Origin: Anaerolineae bacterium
GTDB lineage: Bacteria; Chloroflexota; Anaerolineae; Promineifilales; Promineifilaceae
Length of the DNA stretch: 36,041 nucleotides
Assembly (NCBI GenBank): GCA_023384415.1
Contig: JAHDWJ010000015.1
Coordinates: 132,270 to 168,310 of the forward strand
Direction: 5' to 3'
In this document: positions 1 through 8,942 of the stretch, piece after piece
Layout of the letters: each line of letters opens with the position of its first letter
How positions within the stretch are numbered: the first letter of the stretch is position 1
Made by a program: the position numbers and the translations under genes
The notes under the pieces: model-generated
The model's input: the letters and a program-made list of their open reading frames with translations, nothing else
The model's database searches: none
What the model was told of the DNA's origin: nothing

Positions 1-204
1 GACAACAACGGATTAAGAAAGGAACGGATTTTGCCAGAGAAGACCAACATCCGTTAATTTCACAATCCGTTGTTGCCAGAGAAGACCAACATCCGTTGAT
101 TACACAATATTAAGCTGTTGCGGTAATGACAACAACGGATTAAGAAAGGAACGGATTTTGCCAGAGAAGACCAACATCCGTTAATTTCACAATCCGTTGT
201 TGTC
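1..204. repeat. Tandem MITE-like element with 14-bp terminal inverted repeats
   Basis: Two essentially identical copies of about 75-77 bp lie at 1-75 and 128-204. The complete copy starts GACAACAACGGATT and ends AATCCGTTGTTGTC, a perfect 14-bp inverted pair. A partial third copy (the internal GCCAGAGAAGACCAACATCC segment) sits at about 76-108. A related fragment recurs at 17413-17439. No open reading frame; bases 205-299 hold only AATACACC-type short repeats before the MFS stop codon. Confidence 0.8.
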
Positions 205-299
205 ACCCTGAAAATGGGATTGGTCAATCAACCTGGGGTTTCTCCTTGATCATTCATCAATACACCAATACGCTAATACACCAATACACCAATTAACAA

Positions 300-1571
300 T
301 CAATCGGCTTTGGCGATGATTGGTTGACGGCGAGGCTGCAAGGCCAACTGGGCCAGAATCGCCAGCGTCAGGGCCAACCCAAACGCAGAAACGACGAGCA
401 TCCCCCCCCAGGCGTAGAAAAAGCCGGAGCTGGCACTGCCTACCCCGGATGCCAAGGCACTTAACGCCTCAGTCGCCCCCTGAGTACGGGCTTTCTCTTC
501 CAACGTCAACGCCGCCGTCAACAACGAAGAGCCAGCCACAAAGCAGAAATTCCAGCCTAACCCCAAAAGAAACAAGGCTACCACCAGCGGCCAAAACCCA
601 TTGGAAATGGGAGTGATGATGCAAGAAATGACCAGGATTACCCCCCCTATAGCGATAACGCGGATGTCACCGATGCGGCTGATGAGCCAGCCGGTAACGC
701 TGGCAAAGCCGAACATACCCAGGGTATGGGCCATTAGCACCCAGCCCACCGCGTCTATACTGTGATCGTGGTGGTTCATATGTAGGGGGGTAATGGTCAT
801 CAGTAGGGTCATTACCAATTGGCCGATGAGCATGGAGAGGATGGCTAACTGTACCAGGGGCAGGCGGAAGATGTGAAGCAGCGGCCGCGTCGGGGCTACC
901 TCAGCCATTTTGCCGGTCAACTGCTGCTCAGCCATATCTTCCTGTTCTCGCCACGCCCGCCCCAACACCAGTGGGTCTGGGCGCACAAACAGCATAATCA
1001 CCAGCCCGGCCGCCAGACAGAGAATGACGCTGATGAGGGATGGCCCGGCATAGGCGGGCATCCCCAACCCCTCGGCCCAGGTTGAGGATGGCCCCACCAG
1101 GCGCGGCCCTAAGATAGAGCCGATGGTGCCGGCAAATACAACGAAGCCAATCGCTTTGGCGCGGCCGCTAATCGGCTGTACTTCGGCGGCCACATAGCGG
1201 GATTGATCTGAGGAAGCCCGCCCCATGCCAAAGATGAGAGAGCCAAACATAAACAGGGGGAAACTTACTTCCATAATGGCCCAAACAGAAACGGCCGCCC
1301 CCAAAGCGGCCAGGAAGAACCCGCCCCCCAGAGTGATCCGCCGCCCTAATTTATCCATCATCCACCCCAACGGGTAAGCGATGGCCGCTCTCCCGACGAG
1401 GGACATAGTGCTGGGGAGACCAGCCAGCTTGTCATCCTGGGCCAGTTCTGCCGCCACAATGGAGAGAATGGTGAAATTGGCAATCATCGCGGCCGCAAAA
1501 AAACTTTGCGATACAAACAACGCATTGGTAATCCGTTTTCCGGCGGTCTGCAATTGGGGTGATAAACGCAT
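300..1571 (-). CDS. MFS transporter
   Basis: A 423-residue polytopic membrane protein of the major facilitator superfamily, with about 12 hydrophobic segments. Family features visible are the loop GWMMDKLGRRITLGG after TM2 (the conserved G-x3-D-x2-G-R-R motif) and a second-half counterpart, GWLISRIGDIRV. The substrate cannot be read from the sequence; drug or metabolite efflux is typical of such proteins. I chose the ATG at 1571 because AAAGAGG lies just upstream at good spacing. A longer frame upstream would translate a dispersed hairpin repeat (1588-1634) and is rejected. The gene is divergent from the LuxR-type regulator at 1716, with about 145 bp between them, so that regulator may control it (inference). 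Confidence 0.85.
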   Translation of the reverse strand: MRLSPQLQTAGKRITNALFVSQSFFAAAMIANFTILSIVAAELAQDDKLAGLPSTMSLVGRAAIAYPLGWMMDKLGRRITLGGGFFLAALGAAVSVWAIMEVSFPLFMFGSLIFGMGRASSDQSRYVAAEVQPISGRAKAIGFVVFAGTIGSILGPRLVGPSSTWAEGLGMPAYAGPSLISVILCLAAGLVIMLFVRPDPLVLGRAWREQEDMAEQQLTGKMAEVAPTRPLLHIFRLPLVQLAILSMLIGQLVMTLLMTITPLHMNHHDHSIDAVGWVLMAHTLGMFGFASVTGWLISRIGDIRVIAIGGVILVISCIITPISNGFWPLVVALFLLGLGWNFCFVAGSSLLTAALTLEEKARTQGATEALSALASGVGSASSGFFYAWGGMLVVSAFGLALTLAILAQLALQPRRQPIIAKAD

Positions 1572-1587
1572 AAGACCTCTTTGATAG

Positions 1588-1634
1588 CCCTCACCCCCGG
1601 CCCCTCTCCTTAGGGAGAGGGTTAGGGTGAGGGG
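1588..1634. repeat. CCCTCACCC...GGGTGAGGG hairpin repeat, copy 1
   Basis: Imperfect inverted repeat: CCCTCACCC on the left, GGGTGAGGGG on the right, with CCCCTCTCC / GGAGAGGG inner arms. It lies between the divergent MFS and LuxR genes. Related copies are at 6943-6990 and within 24233-24329. Confidence 0.7.
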
Positions 1635-1715
1635 ATTCGCTTGATTATCCCTCAGACGCACCGAATCAGTAAAATCTAACCCCATTCATAGATAGAACTG
1701 TTATCCTTTTTCGCT

Positions 1716-2333
1716 ATGGAAATAATCAATTTATACCTGATGGCGGATGATCCATTGGCCCGTGCTGGCCTGGCGATGCTTCTTGAAGGACAGCCAGACT
1801 ATGCCTTACAGCAGCAAGGGCACAGCCAGATGGATTGGTCGGTGGAGTTTGAGGAAGGGGATGGGGATGTGTTGCTGTGGGATTTGGGCTGGAACCCGCT
1901 GGAACCGCTGCCAGATATGCGGGATGTGGGGCTGCCGGTGGTGGCTTTGATGCCCGATCAAACGGTCGCGGCCGCAGCCTGGGGAGCTGGAGCCACGGTA
2001 CTGCTGCGGCGGGATGCTTCTGTGGAAAAATTGAAGGCCGGCATTGCGGCCGCGGTCAACCGGCTCATTCTCATTGACCCCACCCTGGCAACCCCCCTGC
2101 TGCCCAATCCTGGAGCCGATGATTCTCTGCTTAGCGAAAGTTTAACCAATCGAGAACAGCAGGTATTACAACTGCTGGCCGAAGGACTGCCCAACAAAAA
2201 CATCGCCCGACAGCTAAACATCAGTGAGCATACGGTTAAATTTCATGTCAACGCCATTATGACCAAATTAGGGGCGCAAAGCCGCACTGAAGCCGTCGTT
2301 CGAGCGACCCGGGCTGGAGTGATTTTATTATAG
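1716..2333 (+). CDS. LuxR-family response regulator, degenerate receiver
   Basis: 205 residues. The N-terminal part (about 1-120) has a receiver-like fold: acidic pair D11-D12 and a candidate phosphoacceptor D56 in VLLWDLGW. The usual late Thr/Ser is Ala in VVALM and the conserved Lys is replaced by Arg (LLRRD), so phosphorylation may be weak or absent. Residues about 140-200 form a typical LuxR/NarL helix-turn-helix (LTNREQQVLQLLAEGLPNKNIARQL...HTVKFHV). It therefore most likely binds DNA as a transcriptional regulator. No sensor kinase is adjacent; the divergent MFS gene is the nearest possible target. Confidence 0.85.
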   Translation: MEIINLYLMADDPLARAGLAMLLEGQPDYALQQQGHSQMDWSVEFEEGDGDVLLWDLGWNPLEPLPDMRDVGLPVVALMPDQTVAAAAWGAGATVLLRRDASVEKLKAGIAAAVNRLILIDPTLATPLLPNPGADDSLLSESLTNREQQVLQLLAEGLPNKNIARQLNISEHTVKFHVNAIMTKLGAQSRTEAVVRATRAGVILL

Positions 2334-2354
2334 AGAGCAATGGTAACTATTAAG

Positions 2355-2411
2355 CCTTCCGAAGGTTTTCTCCACTGGTGATCATTGGCAGCGAAACCTT
2401 CCGAAGGTTGT
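2355..2411. repeat. CCTTCCGAAGG palindrome pair
   Basis: CCTTCCGAAGGTT occurs twice (about 2355-2367 and 2397-2409), the second within AACCTTC-C-GAAGGTT, flanking CACTGGTGATCA and TATCACCAG which are also roughly complementary. It sits between the convergent ends of the LuxR regulator and the nucleotidyltransferase gene and could fold as a bidirectional stem, but there is no U-tract. Confidence 0.5.
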
Positions 2412-2466
2412 ATCACCAGAGGTCGCCCGACGGTTTACATCTGGGTGAACTGGAAATGATCGTCCA

Positions 2467-3657
2467 CTAGCTGCCTATTTTCTGCCCATAATAATCTGTC
2501 CACCATTCCAGGTGGGCAAAATTAGCCATAATGCGTTCCCAGGCAGGAGCGTGGCGATCTAGCAGGGGCATGGGGGGCTGGGTACGCTCCCAACCGAGCA
2601 TACGGTGAAGCAGTTCATGTTGTAATTGGATATTGAGGAGTTTATTCTGGATGTCGTGGATGACCTTGCCCGATTTCTCATCTGCGGCCGCGAGCACCAT
2701 CTGGGGAAAAGTCACAGCGAGGAGTTGGGAACAATGGCGGGCTGCTTCCCGGCAAATGCCTGACACGGCCACCGGCACATCAGCCAACCCATCATGCCCC
2801 CAAACGTGGGTATAACGCATGAGGCGAATACTCAAAGGGTTACTAACAGACAAAGCAAGATTCAATTGGGTTGAGGTAGTTAAGCGCAGGCCATTGTAAT
2901 CACCGGCTAACAACGCACCTACTTCACTCCAATTCGTTTGTCCTAACCGTTGGGATGACAGATCGGGCAGCACTAACAATACCTCTTCCGCCACCTCATA
3001 AATAGCTTGCAAATCAGGCAAAAGCGGGGGGGCCAGCTCATCTGGTGGGGGATGAGGACCAGGCGGATTGGGCAGAGCGCCCAGGCGGGCCTGGAGTTGG
3101 TTTTGTACACAACCAAGTAACTGTACCGGAGTTAATTCAGCCGATTGGGGTTGGCGGCTAAGGCGGCGAGCCAAATGGCGCAGTTGGTGAAGACGTTCAG
3201 GCGCAATTTCCGGGTCTAACAAATGGCTGGCCACTGCCGACGAGGCGAGCATTGCCTGGATGATGTCTTGAGCCAGCATATCAGTAGGATCGGGCGGGGG
3301 GGCAGTCGGGAGTATCTGCTCACCAGCCAGCAGCTTCCCCTCATGGGACAGGTGGTAGGCCAGGGCTGGATTAAGCTGGAGATGGCGGCTAAAGGCGGCG
3401 TGGCGCACCAGAGCAGGTGGAGTACGGAACGCGGCCGCGACCTGTTCCGTCCACACCATCAATAAAGCCTCACGGGCCGGGGCAAAATCAGCTTCATCGG
3501 TAGTCACTACCCAAACATTAATATCCGATTCACCCGGTTGGTAAAATCCCTGGGCATAACTGCCATACAGGTAGACAGCCTGGACATCATCGCCCAAAGC
3601 GGTCAATAAAGAATCAAGCACGGGGTCAAGGGCCGGCAAACTGTTCATGGGCGGCAT
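2467..3657 (-). CDS. Nucleotidyltransferase-domain protein (ANT-like), second metal Asp replaced
   Basis: 396 residues. Near the N-terminus YLYGSYAQGFYQPGESDI is the GSx3G...D signature of the minimal nucleotidyltransferase / aminoglycoside adenylyltransferase superfamily. The usual second metal-binding Asp (SDxD) is Asn here (SDINVW), so catalysis is doubtful. The rest is helical and unrecognised, with two Asp/Glu-Pro-rich stretches. The frame is open upstream to 3780 but would run into the divergent gene. I chose the ATG at 3657, preceded by AAGGGG at 9-nt spacing; an ATG at 3648 is the alternative. Substrate unknown. Confidence 0.7.
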   Translation of the reverse strand: MPPMNSLPALDPVLDSLLTALGDDVQAVYLYGSYAQGFYQPGESDINVWVVTTDEADFAPAREALLMVWTEQVAAAFRTPPALVRHAAFSRHLQLNPALAYHLSHEGKLLAGEQILPTAPPPDPTDMLAQDIIQAMLASSAVASHLLDPEIAPERLHQLRHLARRLSRQPQSAELTPVQLLGCVQNQLQARLGALPNPPGPHPPPDELAPPLLPDLQAIYEVAEEVLLVLPDLSSQRLGQTNWSEVGALLAGDYNGLRLTTSTQLNLALSVSNPLSIRLMRYTHVWGHDGLADVPVAVSGICREAARHCSQLLAVTFPQMVLAAADEKSGKVIHDIQNKLLNIQLQHELLHRMLGWERTQPPMPLLDRHAPAWERIMANFAHLEWWTDYYGQKIGS

Positions 3658-3747
3658 TATAACATACCCCTTGAGAGATCGTGTGAAAGTTAAGGCAGAT
3701 TGAGGGATATTTCTCCTCTCTCTTTGGCCTGTGTTATACTGAATCTT

Positions 3748-5241
3748 ATGAATAGACAATCTTCGCCCGGTATTGGGCAATGGCTTACCGTCATCATCAC
3801 AGTTGGCGTCATTTTATTCCTCATTTACCAACTTTGGCAATACGGGCAGGTACGGGATCGCCTGCCCGCTGGCCTGGCTGTTGCCAGCATCAATGTCGGC
3901 GGTCTGACCACCGAACAGGCAGCTGAACTAATTAGCAACCGATATCAAGATGCCCCAGTTGTTCTTTGGTATGGGGAACAGCGTTTAGAAATCGCTCCGG
4001 CTGATGCAGAGTTTCAATTAGACCTGGAGCAGATGCTGCGAGAAGCGGATTATCAACGAGATCAGCAAGATTTTTGGGCCGGCTTTTGGGGATTTATTTG
4101 GAATCGGCCAGTTGAGGTCGAAGAGGTTCCCCTGTATGCCACCCATAACCGCACAGCACTGCTGCGTACCCTAGACGCCATCGCCCTTAATCTAAATCGG
4201 CCGGCCCAACCCCCTCAGCCTATTCCAGCCTCTCTTAATTTTCAATACGGCACGCCTGGCTCAGAAATAGATGTACCTGGCAGTCTTTCTGATGTTGAGG
4301 CGGCCTTTTATCGGGCCGATCGGCGTGAAGCCCGGCTGCAACTACACCCTGTTGACCCTATTCGCCCAGAGATAAATTTGTTGGCCCGCCTGATTGTCAA
4401 CCATGTACAGGCGTTTGAACAGGATTACCGGGGTGTAGCCAGCATCTTTATTATGGATTTGTCCACGGGGGCCGAAATTAATTACCGTTCCGAAGAACCG
4501 ATGTCTGGGATGCACCTGATCAAACTGCCGATTGCCGTGGAAACGTATCGGGCTGTTGATCGGTCACTGACCAGAGAAGAAGAATCATGGCTGCGTGAAG
4601 CCCTGTTAGATGTGACGGCCTTTGGGCCAAATAATTTACTTAGCCTTATTGCTGGGGAGACGGATGGTGAGGCAGACCCGTTTCGGGGGAGTGATCTTGT
4701 CACCAACGCCATGGGCCAGTTGGGATTGGTGAATACGTTCCTGGTGGCGCCGTTTGATGAGCAGCCTCGCAGTAACCGGCGTACTCTGGCTACCCCGGCT
4801 AACTCATTAGACAATCTGGCTACGGTGCCTGATCCGGTGATGCAAACGACGGCTGAGGATATTGGGCTGCTGCTGGCGATGTTGTATTACTGTGCCCAAA
4901 ATGACGGCGGTGCGCTGCGAGCGGTTTACCCAGATCAGTTGACCCAGAGTGAGTGCCAACAGATGTTGGCTCTGATGCAGCAGAATAATATTGACAGCCT
5001 GATTGAACAGGGAACGCCAGATGGGGTGACGATTGCCCACCGCCATGGTTGGATCAGTGATACCCATGCGGATGCCGGAATTGTGTATACGGAAGGGGGG
5101 GATTATGTGGTGGTGGTGATTTTGCACAAACCGGGTTGGTTAGAGTGGGAAGTGAGTTCGCCGCTCCTGGCGGATATTGCCAGAGCAACATATAACTACT
5201 TTAATTTTGATAATCCGTTTGTGCCGGGACTGCCAAGATAG
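3748..5241 (+). CDS. Membrane-anchored class-A beta-lactamase-like protein lacking catalytic Ser (pseudoenzyme)
   Basis: 497 residues: a membrane anchor at about 13-30, a region resembling the PG-binding-4/VanW-associated domain (VASINVGGLTTEQAAELI), then a beta-lactamase/transpeptidase-like domain from about 225. Aligned with its tandem paralogue at 5375, the S-x-x-K nucleophile position is H256-L-I-K259 (codon CAC at 4513), the SxN loop is G293-P-N, and the K-x-G motif is R432-H-G. Three active-site substitutions suggest a non-catalytic, possibly ligand-binding or regulatory role at the cell surface (inference). The frame also opens at 3700, but ATG 3748 places the membrane anchor correctly. 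It contains no GCGGCCGC, unlike its twin, which has six. Confidence 0.8.
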   Translation: MNRQSSPGIGQWLTVIITVGVILFLIYQLWQYGQVRDRLPAGLAVASINVGGLTTEQAAELISNRYQDAPVVLWYGEQRLEIAPADAEFQLDLEQMLREADYQRDQQDFWAGFWGFIWNRPVEVEEVPLYATHNRTALLRTLDAIALNLNRPAQPPQPIPASLNFQYGTPGSEIDVPGSLSDVEAAFYRADRREARLQLHPVDPIRPEINLLARLIVNHVQAFEQDYRGVASIFIMDLSTGAEINYRSEEPMSGMHLIKLPIAVETYRAVDRSLTREEESWLREALLDVTAFGPNNLLSLIAGETDGEADPFRGSDLVTNAMGQLGLVNTFLVAPFDEQPRSNRRTLATPANSLDNLATVPDPVMQTTAEDIGLLLAMLYYCAQNDGGALRAVYPDQLTQSECQQMLALMQQNNIDSLIEQGTPDGVTIAHRHGWISDTHADAGIVYTEGGDYVVVVILHKPGWLEWEVSSPLLADIARATYNYFNFDNPFVPGLPR

Positions 5242-5374
5242 TACCTTGAAAGTTATGTTCTTGTAGGGTGAGCAAGAGAACCTCGTGCAGAAACGCAGGG
5301 GCGCAGAGGTTTTTTCTCCGCGACTGTGCGCCTTTGCCCCAGATTTAGTTCTCGCTTGTCCAGGTTAGGATGTT
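5242..5374. repeat. Dispersed repeat between the paralogues
   Basis: Contains a copy of the 'cgcag...gcgcagaggttttttctccgcgac' text-like repeat that resembles the GCGTCTCTGCGCGACC segments at 26840 and 31690. No gene seen. Confidence 0.4.
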
Positions 5375-6937
5375 ATGAGACGGGAAAGTCGTTTTAGCAC
5401 TATATTGATTCGTTATTTGCTGGTTATTGCCCTTCTTTTGGGCGCGGCCGCACTGGCGTATCAGGCGTTTTTGTATTTACAGCAGCGACGTTTTTTGCCG
5501 GTAGGGATGACGATGGCCGGTGTGAATGTGGCTGGCCTTACTCCTGAAGATGCGGCCGCAGCCGTAGCCCAACCGTATAGCCAACCGGTTGTGGTGTACC
5601 ATTTTGAGAATATGATCCAGATTGACCCGGCTGATGTTGGTTTTGTCCTGGATATGGAGGCGATGATTGCGGCCGCGGAACACATCCGTACCCAGGAAGA
5701 GTTTTGGCCTGGGTTTGTCAGCCACCTGCTTCAGCGGCCGCTTAACCCGGTTCAGGTAGACCTCATTGCCACCCATAACCCGGCCCAGGTGGAGGCCATG
5801 GCCCTCTCTATTGCCAACTACCTGGACCAACCGATGTCTCCCCCGCAAATGGAGCCAACCACGTTGACATTTAAGGATGGGGCCGATGGGTATGTGACGG
5901 ATGTGGATGCGGCCGCGGCCGCTATCGAAGCTGCTTTATATAGCCTGACCCACCGCACCGTCATCCTGACCATAAACGCCGAGACCGCCCCTGAACCTGG
6001 TTTAGATTTATTGCGTACTTACATGGAGAACAAGCTCTCCACCTTTCCCGGTGGGGGCAGTTTCTACATTTTGGACCTGGAAACAGGGGAAGAAATCTCT
6101 CTCAATGCCGATCAGGCCATGTCTGGCATGAGCATGATGAAAATACCCATTATCCTGGAAACCTACCGGGCTGTGGACAATCAACTCTCCCTAGATCAGA
6201 CCAAACTGGTATCCGAAACCATCATCCTCTCTGGCAACTATAGTGCTAACCTGCTCCTGGATGTGGTGGCCGGTATGGATAACGCCTATCTGGGTTCAGA
6301 TATTCTCACCCAATCCATGCGCCGCCTGGGGTTAGAAAATACCTTTATTGCCACTCCGTATGAGGAACCAGCCCGGCCGGATCGCATTACTTATATCACT
6401 ACAGCCAACAGCAACATGGAAAACCGAATTACCCTGGATCCAGCTATGCAGACGACAGCCAGGGAAATGGGAGAGCTATTGGCGATGATTTATTATTGCG
6501 CCCAGGGGCAAGGACCACTGTTGGCAATTTACCCGGAGCAGCTTACGCAGCGAGAGTGCCAGGAGATGCTCTATTTTTTGAGCCTGAATATGGAAGGGTA
6601 TATTTTGCGTCCTGGTGTACCCCCCTGTACGACGGTGGCCCATAAACATGGCTGGATCAATGGGGATGTGGGCTATCATGGCACCCATGGAGACGCGGCC
6701 ATTATTCAAACCCCTGGTCGGGATTATGTTTTAGTAACGTATGTTTATGTGGAAGGGTGGCTGGATTGGACGATTAGCTTCCCATTTATGGCCGATATTT
6801 CACGGGCGGTTTACAACTATTACAACCAGGATGAGCCGTTTTTGCAGGATGTACTGCGGGAAGGGATTGCCAATAATAAGCTGGAGATTATGGAAGCGGA
6901 CTGTGGCGAGCCACCGACTAGAGCAACGAATCAGTAA
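5375..6937 (+). CDS. Membrane-anchored class-A beta-lactamase-like serine hydrolase
   Basis: 520 residues and a tandem paralogue of the gene at 3748. One membrane anchor at about 11-34, then the same repeated domain (MTMAGVNVAGLTPEDAAAAV), then a beta-lactamase2-like domain. The catalytic motifs are intact: S253-M-M-K256, S290-A-N292 and K424-H-G426, the equivalents of SxxK, SDN and KTG. It probably acts on peptidoglycan or on beta-lactams outside the membrane; which of the two cannot be decided. ATG 5375 has AGGA about 7 nt upstream. Six GCGGCCGC octamers lie in the first 200 codons, mostly read as Ala-Ala-Ala. Confidence 0.85.
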   Translation: MRRESRFSTILIRYLLVIALLLGAAALAYQAFLYLQQRRFLPVGMTMAGVNVAGLTPEDAAAAVAQPYSQPVVVYHFENMIQIDPADVGFVLDMEAMIAAAEHIRTQEEFWPGFVSHLLQRPLNPVQVDLIATHNPAQVEAMALSIANYLDQPMSPPQMEPTTLTFKDGADGYVTDVDAAAAAIEAALYSLTHRTVILTINAETAPEPGLDLLRTYMENKLSTFPGGGSFYILDLETGEEISLNADQAMSGMSMMKIPIILETYRAVDNQLSLDQTKLVSETIILSGNYSANLLLDVVAGMDNAYLGSDILTQSMRRLGLENTFIATPYEEPARPDRITYITTANSNMENRITLDPAMQTTAREMGELLAMIYYCAQGQGPLLAIYPEQLTQRECQEMLYFLSLNMEGYILRPGVPPCTTVAHKHGWINGDVGYHGTHGDAAIIQTPGRDYVLVTYVYVEGWLDWTISFPFMADISRAVYNYYNQDEPFLQDVLREGIANNKLEIMEADCGEPPTRATNQ

Positions 6938-6942
6938 TAATA

Positions 6943-6990
6943 CCCCCTCACCCTGACCCTCTCCCCAGGGAGAGGGTCAGGGTGAGGGGG
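6943..6990. terminator. Perfect 22-bp stem between convergent genes
   Basis: Arms at 6943-6964 and 6969-6990 are exact complements around a 4-nt loop (CCCCCTCACC... / ...GGTGAGGGGG). It follows the + strand hydrolase stop by 5 nt and precedes the minus-strand helicase stop by 12 nt, with TTGTTGTTT after it. It could serve as a bidirectional terminator. It is also the best copy of the CCCTCACCC hairpin family in the window. Confidence 0.7.
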
Positions 6991-7002
6991 TTGTTGTTTA
7001 GG

Positions 7003-8517
7003 TTATTTGCGGCGGCCGCGTCCTGGTTTACGGCGGCTTTCTGACCGTTCTCTTGGTTCTCTGGCCGGTTTTGGGGGTGGGGGCACCACCGGAGCGTGTA
7101 AGGTTTGCTGGTACTCATCATCCAGAAGCATGGTCAGTAGGGGCAGGCCATCCTCGTCGTTGGCTAACTGCTGCACCAGGGGGAAAAACCGCTGCATCCG
7201 TTCCGTTTGTAACTTGTCGCGGCCGCGCAGCTTCGCCTGGAGCAGCACTTGCAGCCGCCGCCCCACCAACGCCGCCACATCCTCATCTGTGGGGATGGGT
7301 CGCTCCTCAATGGTGAACTTATACTGTTTGCCCACCTTTTGCACCCGCAGCAGCTCACTGATATTTTCCACCAACGTAATCGCCGTCCCACTGGCCCCGG
7401 CGCGTCCGGTGCGGCCGGCCCGGTGGATATACGATTCAATATCTTCCGGCGGCTCATACAAAAAGACATGGGACAAATCATCAATATCAATCCCCCTGGC
7501 GGCCACATCTGTAGTTACCAAAAAGCGCAGCGTTCCCGCCCGCACCCGGGCCATCACCTGATCCCGCTCCCCTTGGGAAAGGTCCGCGCTTAACTCATCC
7601 GCATCATAACCAAACCGCTGCAAAACTACAGCCAGGTAATGGACTTTGGCTTTGGTGTTGCAAAAGATAAACGCTGAGGCAGGATTTTCCATTTCAATCA
7701 GCCGTACCAGAGCGCGATCTTTCTCCATGGCCGGGACTTGATAATAGAGATGGGTCACATCAGACACATGGACATTATCCCGGCTCAGGCTGAGAAAATC
7801 GGGTTCGTGCATGAACTCCCGGGCCAGCCGCATTACGTAGGGGGGAAAGGTGGCGGAAAACATGCAGGTATTGACCCGCCGTTCGGGCATATACCGCTGT
7901 ACCTGCTTCATGTCCGGGTAGAACCCCATGTCTAACATCCGGTCGGCTTCATCAAAAACGAGAAGTTTAAGATTATCCAGTTTGAGGGTGCCGCGTAGAA
8001 GATGATCAAGTACCCGGCCAGGTGTGCCTACGACCAGATGTGCCCCCTGACGGATGGCGTCACTCTGGGTGCCAAAACGGGTGCCCCCATAAACGGCGAC
8101 GGTTTTCATGTTGGTTGCCGGCCCCATGAGTTCAGCTTCGTGGGCCACCTGCTGGGCCAGCTCCCGGGTGGGAACAAGGACGAGGGCCTGGCAGGCGGGT
8201 TGGCGGGGATTGATACGCTCCATGATGGGGATGAGAAATGCCCCGGTTTTGCCGCTGCCGGTGCGGGATTGCACCATGAGGTCGCGGCCGGCCACGATGT
8301 AGGGAATGGCTCGGCTTTGCACGGGCATAAGTTCAGACCAGCCCGCGGCCGCGACTGCCTTTTGTAATGGTTCAGGCAAATCAGCGAGGGTGGCTAATGG
8401 TAAAGCAGATTCTGGCTCTACCAGATGGGCGGCGTCTATCTCTCCTTTGCCGGGCGCGGCCGCAGCTTCATCTATTTCCAGGGGGGGGGTATCGTCTAAT
8501 TCAGTGATTATGTTCAA
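7003..8517 (-). CDS. DEAD-box ATP-dependent RNA helicase
   Basis: 504 residues with all core motifs: Q-motif area MPVQSRAIP (64-72), Walker A SRTGSGKT (84-91), PTRELAQQ (116-123), GTPGR (164-168), DEAD (189-192), MFSATFP, ARGIDI and HRAGRTGR. The N-terminal 45 residues are an acidic, Ala/Pro-rich extension; the C-terminal tail is basic and Arg/Lys/Pro-rich, which suits RNA binding. It most likely unwinds RNA in ribosome assembly or mRNA turnover. The start is a TTG at 8517 with AGAGG six nt upstream and an in-frame TAG just before it, so no ATG start is possible further up. Confidence 0.93.
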   Translation of the reverse strand: MNIITELDDTPPLEIDEAAAAPGKGEIDAAHLVEPESALPLATLADLPEPLQKAVAAAGWSELMPVQSRAIPYIVAGRDLMVQSRTGSGKTGAFLIPIMERINPRQPACQALVLVPTRELAQQVAHEAELMGPATNMKTVAVYGGTRFGTQSDAIRQGAHLVVGTPGRVLDHLLRGTLKLDNLKLLVFDEADRMLDMGFYPDMKQVQRYMPERRVNTCMFSATFPPYVMRLAREFMHEPDFLSLSRDNVHVSDVTHLYYQVPAMEKDRALVRLIEMENPASAFIFCNTKAKVHYLAVVLQRFGYDADELSADLSQGERDQVMARVRAGTLRFLVTTDVAARGIDIDDLSHVFLYEPPEDIESYIHRAGRTGRAGASGTAITLVENISELLRVQKVGKQYKFTIEERPIPTDEDVAALVGRRLQVLLQAKLRGRDKLQTERMQRFFPLVQQLANDEDGLPLLTMLLDDEYQQTLHAPVVPPPPKPAREPRERSESRRKPGRGRRK

Positions 8518-8537
8518 TGGATGCCTCTATTGGGTTA

Positions 8538-8748
8538 AACACGGATCAGCGGGATTGGCGGATTCTTTGTTGCCCGCACAAGTTTCCTACTTGTGCGACA
8601 TGGCCCATCACCATTTTCTGAGAAGATAGTTGACTGCCCTCATCTGTAATTCCCGCAAACCCGTGGTTTAATTCTTGAAATGTAGATCGTCTGGATTGGC
8701 GGATTTTTCTGTCCCCTGTTTAATCCGTTAATCCAGCTAATCCGTGTT
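8538..8748. repeat. Element with 27-bp imperfect terminal inverted repeats
   Basis: The left end 8538-8564 (AACACGGATCAGCGGGATT...) matches the reverse complement of the right end 8722-8748 (AACACGGATTAGCTGGATT...) at 22 of 27 positions. Inside is a perfect 9-bp stem (CGCACAAGT, 8575-8583, with ACTTGTGCG, 8589-8597). A 71-bp relative lies at 18791-18861 and a half copy at about 27239-27300. No open frame. The rest of the gap to the sigma factor (8749-8942) holds one GCGGCCGC (8800) and the GTGAAAC/GTTTCAC inverted pair at 8884-8926, and otherwise nothing I can name. Confidence 0.65.
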
Positions 8749-8942
8749 ATTGTAACAGGAAATGGGGTAGCTCATAAACGGTCAGGGCACTGGCTCAACG
8801 CGGCCGCAAAAATTGGTTCAAACAAAAGTGAAATAATTCGTCACCTTGTGCATTATAGAGATGATTCTGGAATCATTCGGAGCGTGAAACATGAACTGTC
8901 ACCCCTCACGTATCACGTTTCACTCAAATTATAGGATTTTTT

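Noticed and set aside
1572..1685. Extended N-terminus of the MFS transporter
   Set aside because: It translates the CCCTCACCC hairpin repeat; a good ribosome site precedes the ATG at 1571.
3701..3740. Promoter with TATACT just before the 3748 gene
   Set aside because: The -10-like TATACT (3735-3740) has no convincing -35 at proper spacing, so I do not list it.
7007..7561. 184-codon plus-strand frame opposite the DEAD-box helicase
   Set aside because: It is the antisense of a clearly conserved gene, with Ser/Arg-rich shadow composition.
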